This document shows, piece by piece, positions 39,451 through 52,800 of a DNA stretch of 64,000 bases. Location: the NCBI RefSeq assembly GCF_037975245.1, contig NC_092576.1, forward strand, positions 34,388,611-34,452,610, given 5' to 3'. A program made the translations under genes and the position numbers. The notes under the pieces are model-generated. The model was given only the letters and a program-made list of their open reading frames with translations, was not told the origin of the DNA and ran no database searches. Origin of the DNA: Apostichopus japonicus (lineage: Eukaryota > Echinodermata > Holothuroidea > Aspidochirotida > Stichopodidae). Numbering within the stretch: position 1 is the stretch's first letter; each line of letters starts with the position of its first letter.

Positions 39451-42400
39451 TGATGTCATTCCACTAGTTGAGTGGGAATGAGGGGTGGGGATGATTGGAA
39501 AGCCCTAATCAGAATATATATGCTGTTGCATGTGCTGTATTCATATAATTTGATATATTATAGAGAAAATAGGGATGTACACTGTTATGGCTTTCTCCTA
39601 TTGTTTGAGAAAGATGTTTTTTACCATTTCCAACAGCATAGATTAAGGTGATGTATATTAAATGTAAAGTAGAAGGGTTTTTTTCCAGCTATTAGGGTCC
39701 CCATAATGTGTGTGAGAATTTAATGAACAGTCTAATATTAATTTTTGACCATCTTATTTTCACCGTTTCAAAGTTTTGATGTCATTCCAAATTGATGAAC
39801 TGCTTAATCTCAAATACATCAGAGTAAAAAATGATCTTGTCCAACTGTTACAGGCTCCACCCATATGTGGAACCATAATGTTGGGCAAAAGGGGGGGGGG
39901 GGATTGCTGAAGGGGGAAACTGGGAAAGCAGCTATATGTAGGTTAGAGCTATCATTAGGATCAAATATTTGAAAGCATAGGAGTTTATGTGTATTCATCC
40001 TTGTTGAATGGGATGGAGGGTCGGGGAGGGGTGGGGGGTGTCCAATTGACTTGGCTGCCCTATTGGTCGTCTATTTGCTTTTCTACCTGCTACGTAAAGT
40101 TTGATATGTCCTGAAAATTACAGTTTGTACACTATCACTCTATCTAGATCATTGCATGTGGCAAATGGTGTGGGTTACTATGGAATCAGGTACCGTATAC
40201 AGGGTCAGACCTCCATAACGCCCTAATAATGTGATATTATGTATAAATAATGTTTTGATGTCATTTCACTAGTTGAGTGGGAATGAGGGGTGGGGATGAT
40301 TGGAAAGCCCTAATCAGAATATATATGCTGTTGCATGTGCTGTATTCATACAATTTGATATATCATAGAGAAAATAGGGATGTACACTGTTATGGCTTTC
40401 TCCTATTGTTTGAGAAAGATTTTTTTACCATTTCCAACAGCATAGATTAAGGTGATGTATATTAAATGTAAAGTAGAAGGGTTTTTTTTTCAACTATTAG
40501 GGTCCCAATGTGTGTGAGAATTAATGAACAGCCTAATATTAATTTTTGACCATCTTATTTTCACCGTTTCAAAGTTTTGATGTCATTCCAAATTGATGAA
40601 CTGCTTAATCTCAAATGCATCAGTGTAGAAAATGATCTTGTCCAACTTTTACAGGCTCCACCCATATGTGGAACCATAATGTTGGGCAAAAGGGAGGGGG
40701 GGGGGATTGCTGGAGGGGGAAACTGGGAAAGCAGCTATATGTAGGTTAGAGCTATCATTAGGATCAAATATTTGAAAGCATAGGATTTTATGTGTATTCA
40801 TCCTTGTTGAATGGGATGGAGGGTAGGGGAGGGGTGGGGGGTGTCCAATTGACTTGGCTGCCCTATTGGTCGTCTATTTGCTTTTCTACCTGCTACGTAA
40901 AGTTTGATATGTCCTGAAAATTACAGTTTGTACACTATCACTCTATCTAGATCATTGCATGGGGCAAGTGGTGTGGGTTACTATGGAATCAGGTACCGTA
41001 TACAGGGTCAGACCCTCATAACGCCCTAATAATGTGATATTATGTATAAATAATGTTTTGATGTCATTCCACTAGTTGAGTGGGAATGAGGGGTGGGGAT
41101 GATTGGAAAGCCCTAATCAGAATATATATGCTGTTGCATGTGCTGTATTCATATAATTTGATATATTATAGAGAAAATAGGGATGTACACTGTTATGGCT
41201 TTCTCCTATTGTTTGAGAAAGATGTTTTTTACCATTTCCAACAGCATAGATTAAGGTGATGTATATTAAATGTAAAGTAGAAGGGTTTTTTTCCAGCTAT
41301 TAGGGTCCCCATAATGTGTGTGAGAATTTAATGAACAGTCTAATATTAATTTTTGACCATCTTATTTTCACCGTTTCAAAGTTTTGATGTCATTCCAAAT
41401 TGATGAACTGCTTAATCTCAAATACATCAGAGTAAAAAATGATCTTGTCCAACTGTTACAGGCTCCACCCATATGTGGAACCATAATGTTGGGCAAAAGG
41501 GGGGGGGGGGGATTGCTGAAGGGGGAAACTGGGAAAGCAGCTATATGTAGGTTAGAGCTATCATTAGGATCAAATATTTGAAAGCATAGGAGTTTATGTG
41601 TATTCATCCTTGTTGAATGGGATGGAGGGTCGGGGAGGGGTGGGGGGTGTCCAATTGACTTGGCTGCCCTATTGGTCGTCTATTTGCTTTTCTACCTGCT
41701 ACGTAAAGTTTGATATGTCCTGAAAATTACAGTTTGTACACTATCACTCTATCTAGATCATTGCATGTGGCAAATGGTGTGGGTTACTATGGAATCAGGT
41801 ACCGTATACAGGGTCAGACCTCCATAACGCCCTAATAATGTGATATTATGTATAAATAATGTTTTGATGTCATTTCACTAGTTGAGTGGGAATGAGGGGT
41901 GGGGATGATTGGAAAGCCCTAATCAGAATATATATGCTGTTGCATGTGCTGTATTCATACAATTTGATATATCATAGAGAAAATAGGGATGTACACTGTT
42001 ATGGCTTTCTCCTATTGTTTGAGAAAGATTTTTTTACCATTTCCAACAGCATAGATTAAGGTGATGTATATTAAATGTAAAGTAGAAGGGTTTTTTTTTC
42101 AACTATTAGGGTCCCAATGTGTGTGAGAATTAATGAACAGCCTAATATTAATTTTTGACCATCTTATTTTCACCGTTTCAAAGTTTTGATGTCATTCCAA
42201 ATTGATGAACTGCTTAATCTCAAATGCATCAGTGTAGAAAATGATCTTGTCCAACTTTTACAGGCTCCACCCATATGTGGAACCATAATGTTGGGCAAAA
42301 GGGAGGGGGGGGGGGATTGCTGGAGGGGGAAACTGGGAAAGCAGCTATATGTAGGTTAGAGCTATCATTAGGATCAAATATTTGAAAGCATAGGATTTTA

Positions 42401-42600
42401 TGTGTATTCATCCTTGTTGAATGGGATGGAGGGTCGGGGAGGGGTGGGGGGTGTCCAATTGACTTGGCTGCCCTATTGGTCGTCTATTTGCTTTTCTACC
42501 TGCTACGTAAAGTTTGATATGTCCTGAAAGTTACAGTTTGTACACTATCACTCTATCTAGATCATTGCATGTGGCAAGTGGTGTGGGTTACTATGGAATC
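39380..42600 (+). repeat. Two-monomer tandem repeat (1.61 kb x 2)
   Basis: Anchors 39,452 and 40,257 recur at 41,060 and 41,866 (offsets 1,608-1,609). Markers found only in this pair are CATATAATTTG, GATGTTTTTTACC, CCAGCTATTAGG, AGAGTAAAAAATG with CCAACTGTTAC, and GGCAAATGGTG. Confidence 0.85.
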
Positions 42601-43399
42601 AGGTACCGTATACAGGGTCAGACCCTCATAACGCCCTAATAATGTGATATTATGTATAAATAATGTTTTGATGTCATTTCACTAGTTGAGTGGGAATGAG
42701 GGGTGGGGATGATTGGAAAGCCCTAATCAGAATATATATGCTGTTGCATGTGCTGTATTCATACAATTTGATATATCATAGAGAAAATAGGGATGTACAC
42801 TGTTATGGCTTTCTCCTATAGTTTGAGAAAGATTTTTTTACCATTTCCAACAGCATAGATTAAGGTGATGTATATTAAATGTAAAGTAGAAGGTTTTTTT
42901 TCCAACTATTAGGGTCCCCATAATGTGTGTGAGAATTTAATGAACATTCTAATATTAATTTTTGACCATCTTATTGTCACCGTTTCAAAGTTTTGATGTC
43001 ATTCCAAATTGATGAACTGCTTAATCTCAAATACATCAGTGTAGAAAATGATCTTGTCCAACTTTTACAGGCTCCACCCATATGTGGAACCATAATGTTG
43101 GGCAAAAGGGGGGGGGGGGGATTGCTGAAGGGGGAAACTGGGAAAGCAGCTATATGTAGGTTAGAGCTATCATTAGGATCAAATATTTGAAAGCATAGGA
43201 TTTTATGTGTATTCATCCTTGTTGAATGGGATGGAGGGTAGGGGAGGGGTGGGGGGTGTCCAATTGACTTGGCTGCCCTATTGGTCGTCTATTTGCTTTT
43301 CTACCTGCTACGTAAAGTTTGATATGTCCTGAAAATTACAGTTTGTACACTATCACTCTATCTAGATCATTGCATGTGGCAAGTGGTGTGGGTTACTAT

Positions 43400-46300
43400 G
43401 GAATCAGGTACCGTATACAGGGTCAGACCCTCATAACGCCCTAATAATGTGATATTATGTATAAATAATGTTTTGATATCATTCCACTAGTTGAGTGGGA
43501 ATGAGGGGTGGGGATGATTGGTAAACCCTATTCAGAATGCTGTTGCATGTGCTGTATTCATACAATTTGATATATTATAGAGAAAATAGGGATGTACACT
43601 GTTATGGCTTTCTCCTATTGTTTGAGAAAGATTTTTTTTACCATTTCCAACAGCATAGATTAAGGTGATGTATATTAAATGTAATGTCAAAGGTTTTTTT
43701 TTTTTCAACTATAAGGGTCCCAATGTGTGTGAGAATTAATGAACAGTCTAATATTAATTTTTGACCATCTTATTTTCACCGTTTCAAAGTTTTGATGTCA
43801 TTCCAAATTGATGAACTGCTTAGTCTCAAATACATCAGTGTAGAAAATGATCTTGTCCAACTTTTACAGGCTCCACCCATATGTGGAACCATAATGTTGG
43901 GCAAAAGGGGGGGGGGGATTGCTGAAGGGGGAAACTGGGAAAGCAGCTATATGTAGGTTAGAGCTATCATTAGGATCAAATATTTGAAAGCATAGGATTT
44001 TATGTGTATTCATCCTTGTTGAATGGGATGGAGGGTAGGGGAGGGGTGGGGGGTGTCCAATTGACTTGGCTGCCCTATTGGTCGTCTATTTGCTTTTCTA
44101 CCTGCTACGTAAAGTTTGATATGTCCTGAAAATTACAGTTTGTACACTATCACTCTATCTAGATCATTGCATGGGGCAAGTGGTGTGGGTTACTATGGAA
44201 TCAGGTACCGTATACAGGGTCAGACCCTCATAACGCCCTAATAATGTGATATTATGTATAAATAATGTTTTGATGTCATTCCACTAGTTGAGTGAGAATG
44301 AGGGGTGGGGATGATTGGAAAGCCCTAATCAGAATATATATGCTGTTGCATGTGCTGTATTCATACAATTTGATATATTGTAGAGAAAATAGGGATGTAC
44401 ACTGTTATGGCTTTCTCCTATTGTTTGAGAAAGATTTTTTTTACCATTTCCAACAGCATAGATTAAGGTGATGTATATTAAATGTAAGGTAGAATGTTTT
44501 TTTTTCTCCAACTATTAGGGTCCCCATAATGTGTGTGAGAATTTAATGAACAGTCTAATATTAGTTTTTGACCATCTTATTTTCATCGTTTCAAAGTTTT
44601 GATGTCATTCCAAATTGATGAACTGCTTAATCTCAAATGCATCAGTGTAGAAAATGATCTTGTCCAACTTTTACAGGCTCCACCCATATGTGGAACCATA
44701 ATGTTGGGCAAAAGGGAGGGGGGGGGGTTGCTGGAGGGGGAAACTGGGAAAGCAGCTATATGTAGGTTAGAGCTATCATTAGGATCAAATATTTGAAAGC
44801 ATAGGATTTTATGTGTATTCATCCTTGTTGAATGGGATGGAGGGTCGGGGAGGGGTGGGGGGTGTCCAATTGACTTGGCTGCCCTATTGGTCGTCTATTT
44901 GCTTTTCTACCTGCTACGTAAAGTTTGATATGTCCTGAAAATTACAGTTTGTACACTATCACTCTATCTAGATCATTGCATGTGGCAAGTACTGGGTTAC
45001 TATGGAATCAGGTACCGTATACAGGGTCAGACCTCCATAACGCCCTAATAATGTGATATTATGTATAAATAATGTTTTGATGTCATTTCACTAGTTGAGT
45101 GGGAATGAGGGGTGGGGATGATTGGAAAGCCCTAATCAGAATATATATGCTGTTGCATGTGCTGTATTCATACAATTTGATATATCATAGAGAAAATAGG
45201 GATGTACACTGTTATGGCTTTCTCCTATTGTTTGAGAAAGATTTTTTTTACCATTTCCAACAGCATAGATTAAGGTGATGTATATTAAATGTAAGGTAGA
45301 ATGTTTTTTTTTCTCCAACTATTAGGGTCCCCATAATGTGTGTGAGAATTTAATGAACAGTCTAATATTAGTTTTTGACCATCTTATTTTCACCGTTTCA
45401 AAGTTTTGATGTCATTCCAAATTGATGAACTGCTTAATCTCAAATGCATCAGTGTAGAAAATGATCTTGTCCAACTTTTACAGGCTCCACCCATATGTGG
45501 AACCATAATGTTGGGCAAAAGGGGGGGGGGGGATTGCTGAAGGGGGAAACTGGGAAAGCAGCTATATGTAGGTTAGAGCTATCATTAGGATCAAATATTT
45601 GAAAGCATAGGATTTTATGTGTATTCATCCTTGTTGAATGGGATGGAGGGTAGGGGAGGGGTGGGGGGTGTCCAATTGACTTGGCTGCCCTATTGGTCGT
45701 CTATTTGCTTTTCTACCTGCTACGTAAAGTTTGATATGTCCTGAAAATTACAGTTTGTACACTATCACTCTATCTAGATCATTGCATGTGGCAAGTGGTG
45801 TGGGTTACTATGGAATCAGGTACCGTATACAGGGTCAGACCCTCATAACGCCCTAATAATGTGATATTATGTATAAATAATGTTTTGATATCATTCCACT
45901 AGTTGAGTGGGAATGAGGGGTGGGGATGATTGGTAAACCCTATTCAGAATGCTGTTGCATGTGCTGTATTCATACAATTTGATATATTATAGAGAAAATA
46001 GGGATGTACACTGTTATGGCTTTCTCCTATTGTTTGAGAAAGATTTTTTTTACCATTTCCAACAGCATAGATTAAGGTGATGTATATTAAATGTAATGTC
46101 AAAGGTTTTTTTTTTTCAACTATAAGGGTCCCAATGTGTGTGAGAATTAATGAACAGTCTAATATTAATTTTTGACCATCTTATTTTCACCGTTTCAAAG
46201 TTTTGATGTCATTCCAAATTGATGAACTGCTTAGTCTCAAATACATCAGTGTAGAAAATGATCTTGTCCAACTTTTACAGGCTCCACCCATATGTGGAAC

Positions 46301-48250
46301 CATAATGTTGGGCAAAAGGGGGGGGGGGGATTGCTGAAGGGGGAAACTGGGAAAGCAGCTATATGTAGGTTAGAGCTATCATTAGGATCAAATATTTGAA
46401 AGCATAGGATTTTATGTGTATTCATCCTTGTTGAATGGGATGGAGGGTAGGGGAGGGGTGGGGGGTGTCCAATTGACTTGGCTGCCCTATTGGTCGTCTA
46501 TTTGCTTTTCTACCTGCTACGTAAAGTTTGATATGTCCTGAAAATTACAGTTTGTACACTATCACTCTATCTAGATCATTGCATGGGGCAAGTGGTGTGG
46601 GTTACTATGGAATCAGGTACCGTATACAGGGTCAGACCCTCATAACGCCCTAATAATGTGATATTATGTATAAATAATGGTTTGATGTCATTCCACTAGT
46701 TGAGTGGGAATGAGGGGTGGGGATGATTGGAAAGCCCTAATCAGAATATATGCTGTTGCATGTGCTACATTCATACAATTTGATATATTAGAGAGAAAAT
46801 AGGGATGTACACTGTTATGGCTTTCTCCTATTGTTTGAGAAAGATTTTTTTTACCATTTCCAACAGCATAGATTAAGGTGATGTATATTAAATGTAAGGT
46901 AGAATGTTTTTTTTTCTCCAACTATTAGGGTCCCCATAATGTGTGTGAGAATTTAATGAACAGTCTAATATTAGTTTTTGACCATCTTATTTTCACCGTT
47001 TCAAAGTTTTGATGTCATTCCAAATTGATGAACTGCTTAATCTCAAATGCATCAGTGTAGAAAATGATCTTGTCCAACTTTTACAGGCTCCACCCATATG
47101 TGGAACCATAATGTTGGGCAAAAGGGAGGGGGGGGGGGTTGCTGGAGGGGGAAACTGGGAAAGCAGCTATATGTAGGTTAGAGCTATCATTAGGATCAAA
47201 TATTTGAAAGCATAGGATTTTATGTGTATTCATCCTTGTTGAATGGGATGGAGGGTCGGGGAGGGGTGGGGGGTGTCCAATTGACTTGGCTGCCCTATTG
47301 GTCGTCTATTTGCTTTTCTACCTGCTACGTAAAGTTTGATATGTCCTGAAAATTACAGTTTGTACACTATCACTCTATCTAGATCATTGCATGTGGCAAG
47401 TACTGGGTTACTATGGAATCAGGTACCGTATACAGGGTCAGACCTCCATAACGCCCTAATAATGTGATATTATGTATAAATAATGTTTTGATGTCATTTC
47501 ACTAGTTGAGTGGGAATGAGGGGTGGGGATGATTGGAAAGCCCTAATCAGAATATATATGCTGTTGCATGTGCTGTATTCATACAATTTGATATATCATA
47601 GAGAAAATAGGGATGTACACTGTTATGGCTTTCTCCTATTGTTTGAGAAAGATTTTTTTTACCATTTCCAACAGCATAGATTAAGGTGATGTATATTAAA
47701 TGTAAGGTAGAATGTTTTTTTTTCTCCAACTATTAGGGTCCCCATAATGTGTGTGAGAATTTAATGAACAGTCTAATATTAGTTTTTGACCATCTTATTT
47801 TCACCGTTTCAAAGTTTTGATGTCATTCCAAATTGATGAACTGCTTAATCTCAAATGCATCAGTGTAGAAAATGATCTTGTCCAACTTTTACAGGCTCCA
47901 CCCATATGTGGAACCATAATGTTGGGCAAAAGGGAGGGGGGGGGGTTGCTGGAGGGGGAAACTGGGAAAGCAGCTATATGTAGGTTAGAGCTATCATTAG
48001 GATCAAATATTTGAAAGCATAGGATTTTATGTGTATTCATCCTTGTTGAATGGGATGGAGGGTCGGGGAGGGGTGGGGGGTGTCCAATTGACTTGGCTGC
48101 CCTATTGGTCGTCTATTTGCTTTTCTACCTGCTACGTAAAGTTTGATATGTCCTGAAAATTACAGTTTGTACACTATCACTCTATCTAGATCATTGCATG
48201 TGGCAAGTGGTGTGGGTTACTATGGAATCAGGTACCGTATACAGGGTCAG
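43400..48250 (+). repeat. Three-monomer tandem repeat (2.41 kb x 2)
   Basis: Anchors 43,475, 44,272 and 45,079 recur at 45,887, 46,684 and 47,490 (offsets 2,411-2,412). Shared private markers are CCCTATTCAGAATGCTG (an 8-bp deletion of the ATATATAT stretch plus a substitution), CTGCTTAGTCTC, and GGCAAGTACTGGG at 44,985 and 47,397. The second copy differs by an A-type patch at 46,679-46,800. Confidence 0.85.
46679..46800 (+). repeat. A-type patch in a B-type monomer (candidate gene conversion tract)
   Basis: From AATGGTTTGATG to TTAGAGAGAAAATAGGG this monomer reads like the A-type monomers at about 15,366-15,490 and 27,396-27,520, with AATGGTTTG, a single ATATAT, CTACATTCAT and ATTAGAGAG. The bases on both sides are B-type and match its sister copy at 44,272. 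The sister lacks every one of these markers, so the patch arose after the 2.41-kb duplication. Confidence 0.7.
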
Positions 48251-48735
48251 ACCTCCATAACGCCCTAATAATGTGATATTATGTATAAATAATGTTTTGA
48301 TGTCATTTCACTAGTTGAGTGGGAATGAGGGGTGGGGATGATTGGAAAGCCCTAATCAGAATATATATGCTGTTGCATGTGCTGTATTCATACAATTTGA
48401 TATATCATAGAGAAAATAGGGATGTACACTGTTATGGCTTTCTCCTATTGTTTGAGAAAGATTTTTTTTACCATTTCCAACAGCATAGATTAAGGTGATG
48501 TATATTAAATGTAATGTCAAAGGGTTTTTTTTTTCAAGTATTAGGGTCCCAATGTGTGTGAGAATTAATGAACAGTCTAATATTAATTTTTGACCATCTT
48601 ATTTTCACCGTTTCAAAGTTTTGATGTCATTGCAAATTGATGAACTGATTAATCTCAAATGCATCAGTGTAGAAAATGATCTTGTCCAACTTTTACAGGC
48701 TCCACCCATATGTGGAACCATATTGTTGGGCAAAA

Positions 48736-48745
48736 GGGGGGGGGG
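48736..48745 (+). repeat. Hypervariable poly-G run in the monomer
   Basis: A mononucleotide G run between GGCAAAAG and TTGCTG/ATTGCTG. Its length ranges from about 6-7 (for example near 23,031 and 15,802) to 13-14 (near 2,960 and 13,396). Some copies have it broken by a single A, C or T (GGGAGGGG, GGGACGGGG, GGTGGGG), and these interruptions are useful subfamily markers. Run length is the main cause of the changing open frames in this part of the monomer. Lengths this long are also prone to sequencing and assembly error. Confidence 0.85.
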
Positions 48746-48852
48746 ATTGCTGACGGGGGAAACTGGGAAAGCAGCTATATGTAGGTTAGAGCTATCATTA
48801 GGATCAAATATTTGAAAGCATAGGATTTTATGTGTATTCATCCTTGTTGAAT

Positions 48853-48881
48853 GGGATGGAGGGTAGGGGAGGGGTGGGGGG
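48853..48881 (+). other. Predicted G-quadruplex motif, one per satellite monomer
   Basis: Within 29 bases there are five runs of three or more G, separated by loops of 5, 2, 1 and 1 bases, which fits the usual G3+N1-7 intramolecular quadruplex pattern. The same GAGGG-T(A/C)GGGG-(A)GGGG tract occurs at the equivalent place in essentially every monomer (for example 676-706, 22,358-22,375 and 53,705-53,730), always on the + strand. Slight changes in run length do not destroy the pattern. That quadruplexes form in vivo is inference. Confidence 0.75.
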
Positions 48882-49080
48882 TGTCCAATTGACTTGGCTG
48901 CCGTATTGGTCGTCTATTTGCTTTTGTACCTGCTACGTAAAGTTTGATATGTCCTGAAAATTACAGTTTGTACACTATCACTCTATCTAGATCATTGCAT
49001 GGGGCAAGTGGTGTGGGTTACTATGGAATCAGGTACCGTATACAGGGTCAGACCCTCATAACGCCCTAATAATGTGATAT

Positions 49081-49095
49081 TATGTATAAATAATG
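49081..49095 (+). promoter_or_regulatory. TATA-like motif conserved in monomers (speculative)
   Basis: TATGTATAAATAATG lies directly before the anchor site and is nearly invariant across the array. One monomer has ACAAATAAT at about 31,410, and two have AATAAATTTTTT (16,155 and 28,190). It resembles a TATA box, but there is no other promoter evidence, no downstream conserved gene and no expected start site. It may simply be conserved by array homogenisation. Confidence 0.2.
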
Positions 49096-49899
49096 TTTTG
49101 ATGTCATTTCACTAGTTGAGTGGGAATGAGGGGTGGGGATGATTGGAAAGCCCTAATCAGAATATATATGCTGTTGCATGTGCTGTATTCATACAATTTG
49201 ATATATCATAGAGAAAATAGGGATGTACACTGTTATGGCTTTCTCCTATTGTTTGAGAAAGATTTTTTTACCATTTCCAACAGCATAGATTAAGGTGATG
49301 TATATTAAATGTAAAGTAGAAGGTTTTTTTCCAACTATTAGGGTCCCCATAATGTGTGTGAGAATTTAATGAACAGTCTAATATTAATTTTTGACCATCT
49401 TATTTTCACCGTTTCAAAGTTTTGATGTCATTCCAAATTGATGAACTGATTAATCTCAAATACATCAGTGTAGAAAATGATCTTGTCCAACTTTTACAGG
49501 CTCCACCCATATGTGGAACCATAATGTTGGGCAAAAGGGGGGGGGGGGATTGCTGAAGGGGGAAACTGGGAAAGCAGCTATATGTAGGTTAGAGCTATCA
49601 TTAGGATCAAATATTTGAAAGCATAGGATTTTATGTGTATTCATCCTTGTTGAATGGGATGGAGGGTAGGGGAGGGGTGGGGGGTGTCCAATTGACTTGG
49701 CTGCCCTATTGGTCGTCTATTTGCTTTTCTACCTGCTACGTAAAGTTTGATATGTCCTGAAAATTACAGTTTGTACACTATCACTCTATCTAGATCATTG
49801 CATGGGGCAAGTGGTGTGGGTTACTATGGAATCAGGTACCGTATACAGGGTCAGACCCTCATAACGCCCTAATAATGTGATATTATGTATAAATAATGT

Positions 49900-52800
49900 T
49901 TTGATGTCATTCCACTAGTTGAGTGGGAATGAGGGGTGGGAATGATTGGAAAGCCCTAATCAGAATATATATGCTGTTGCATGTGCTGTATTCATACAAT
50001 TTGATATATTGTAGAGAAAATAGGGATGTACACTGTTATGGCTTTCTCCTATTGTTTGAGAAAGATTTTTTTTACCATTTCCAACAGCATAGATTAAGGT
50101 GATGTATATTAAATGTAAGGTAGAATGTTTTTTTTTCTCCAACTATTAGGGTCCCCATAATGTGTGTGAGAATTTAATGAACAGTCTAATATTAGTTTTT
50201 GACCATCTTATTTTCACCGTTTCAAAGTTTTGATGTCATTCCAAATTGATGAACTGCTTAATCTCAAATACATCAGTGTAGAAAATGATCTTGTCCAACT
50301 TTTACAGGCTCCACCCATATGTGGAACCATAATGTTGGGCAAAAGGGGGGGGGTGATTGCTGAAGGGGGAAACTGGGAAAGCAGCTATATGTAGGTTAGA
50401 GCTATCATTAGGATCAAATATTTGAAAGCATAGGATTTTATGTGTATTCATCCTTGTTGAATGGGATGGAGGGTAGGGGAGGGGTGGGGGGTGTCCAATT
50501 GACTTGGCTGCCCTATTGGTCGTCTATTTGCTTTTCTACCTGCTACGTAAAGTTTGATATGTCCTGAAAATTACAGTTTGTACACTATCACTCTATCTAG
50601 ATCATTGCATGGGGCAAGTGGTGTGGGTTACTATGGAATCAGGTACCGTATACAGGGTCAGACCCTCATAACGCCCTAATAATGTGATATTATGTATAAA
50701 TAATGTTTTGATGTCATTCCACTAGTTGAGTGGGAATGAGGGGTGGGGATGATTGGAAAGCCCTAATCAGAATATATATGCTGTTGCATGTGCTGTATTC
50801 ATACAAATTGATATACTGTAGAGAAAATAGGGATGTACACTGTTATGGCTTTCTCCTATTGTTTGAGAAAGATTTTTTTTACCATTTCCAACAGCATAGA
50901 TTAAGGTGATGTATATTAAATGTAAGGTAGAATGTTTTTTTTTCTCCAACTATTAGGGTCCCCATAATGTGTGTGAGAATTTAATGAACAGTCTAATATT
51001 AGTTTTTGACCATCTTATTTTCACCGTTTCAAAGTTTTGATGTCATTCCAAATTGATGAACTGCTTAATCTCAAATGCATCAGTGTAGAAAATGATCTTG
51101 TCCAACTTTTACAGGCTCCACCCATATGTGGAACCATAATGTTGGGCAAAAGGGAGGGGGGGGGGTTGCTGGAGGGGGAAACTGGGAAAGCAGCTATATG
51201 TAGGTTACAGCTATCATTAGGATCAAATATTTGAAAGCATAGGATTTTATGTGTATTCATCCTTGTTGAATGGGATGGAGGGTAGGGGAGGGGTGGGGGG
51301 TGTCCAATTGACTTGGCTGCCCTATTGGTCGTCTATTTGCTTTTCTACCTGCTACGTAAAGTTTGATATGTCCTGAAAATTACAGTTTGTACACTATCAC
51401 TCTATCTAGATCATTGCATGGGGCAAGTGGTGTGGGTTACTATGGAATCAGGTACCGTATACAGGGTCAGACCCTCATAACGCCCTAATAATGTGATATT
51501 ATGTATAAATAATGTTTTGATGTCATTCCACTAGTTGAGTGGGAATGAGGGGTGGGAATGATTGGAAAGCCCTAATCAGAATATATATGCTGTTGCATGT
51601 GCTGTATTCATACAATTTGATATATTGTAGAGAAAATAGGGATGTACACTGTTATGGCTTTCTCCTATTGTTTGAGAAAGATTTTTTTTACCATTTCCAA
51701 CAGCATAGATTAAGGTGATGTATATTAAATGTAAGGTAGAATGTTTTTTTTTCTCCAACTATTAGGGTCCCCATAATGTGTGTGAGAATTTAATGAACAG
51801 TCTAATATTAGTTTTTGACCATCTTATTTTCACCGTTTCAAAGTTTTGATGTCATTCCAAATTGATGAACTGCTTAATCTCAAATACATCAGTGTAGAAA
51901 ATGATCTTGTCCAACTTTTACAGGCTCCACCCATATGTGGAACCATAATGTTGGGCAAAAGGGGGGGGGGGGTGATTGCTGAAGGGGGAAACTGGGAAAG
52001 CAGCTATATGTAGGTTAGAGCTATCATTAGGATCAAATATTTGAAAGCATAGGATTTTATGTGTATTCATCCTTGTTGAATGGGATGGAGGGTAGGGGAG
52101 GGGTGGGGGGTGTCCAATTGACTTGGCTGCCCTATTGGTCGTCTATTTGCTTTTCTACCTGCTACGTAAAGTTTGATATGTCCTGAAAATTACAGTTTGT
52201 ACACTATCACTCTATCTAGATCATTGCATGGGGCAAGTGGTGTGGGTTACTATGGAATCAGGTACCGTATACAGGGTCAGACCCTCATAACGCCCTAATA
52301 ATGTGATATTATGTATAAATAATGTTTTGATGTCATTCCACTAGTTGAGTGGGAATGAGGGGTGGGGATGATTGGAAAGCCCTAATCAGAATATATATGC
52401 TGTTGCATGTGCTGTATTCATACAAATTGATATACTGTAGAGAAAATAGGGATGTACACTGTTATGGCTTTCTCCTATTGTTTGAGAAAGATTTTTTTTA
52501 CCATTTCCAACAGCATAGATTAAGGTGATGTATATTAAATGTAAGGTAGAATGTTTTTTTTTCTCCAACTATTAGGGTCCCCATAATGTGTGTGAGAATT
52601 TAATGAACAGTCTAATATTAGTTTTTGACCATCTTATTTTCACCGTTTCAAAGTTTTGATGTCATTCCAAATTGATGAACTGCTTAATCTCAAATGCATC
52701 AGTGTAGAAAATGATCTTGTCCAACTTTTACAGGCTCCACCCATATGTGGAACCATAATGTTGGGCAAAAGGGAGGGGGGGGGGTTGCTGGAGGGGGAAA

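Larger units (their letters stand above)
48299..49099 (+). repeat. Representative satellite monomer with internal landmarks
   Basis: An 801-bp reference unit. In order it holds: the motif GTTTTGATGTCATTTCA; a G-rich stretch (GTGGGAATGAGGGGTGGGG); a T-run after GAGAAAGA; a second T-run before CAAGTATTAGGG; a second copy of the GTTTTGATGTCATT motif 324 bp after the first; a pyrimidine-rich CTTTTACAG; a poly-G run at 48,736-48,745; a G-quadruplex motif at 48,853-48,881; then GTATACAGGG and a TATA-like GTATAAATAA just before the next unit. The two copies of the TGATGTCATT motif per unit, alternating about 320 and 480 bp apart, hint that the monomer was built from two related halves, although the rest of the halves is not obviously similar. 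No function is known to me for this family. Confidence 0.85.
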
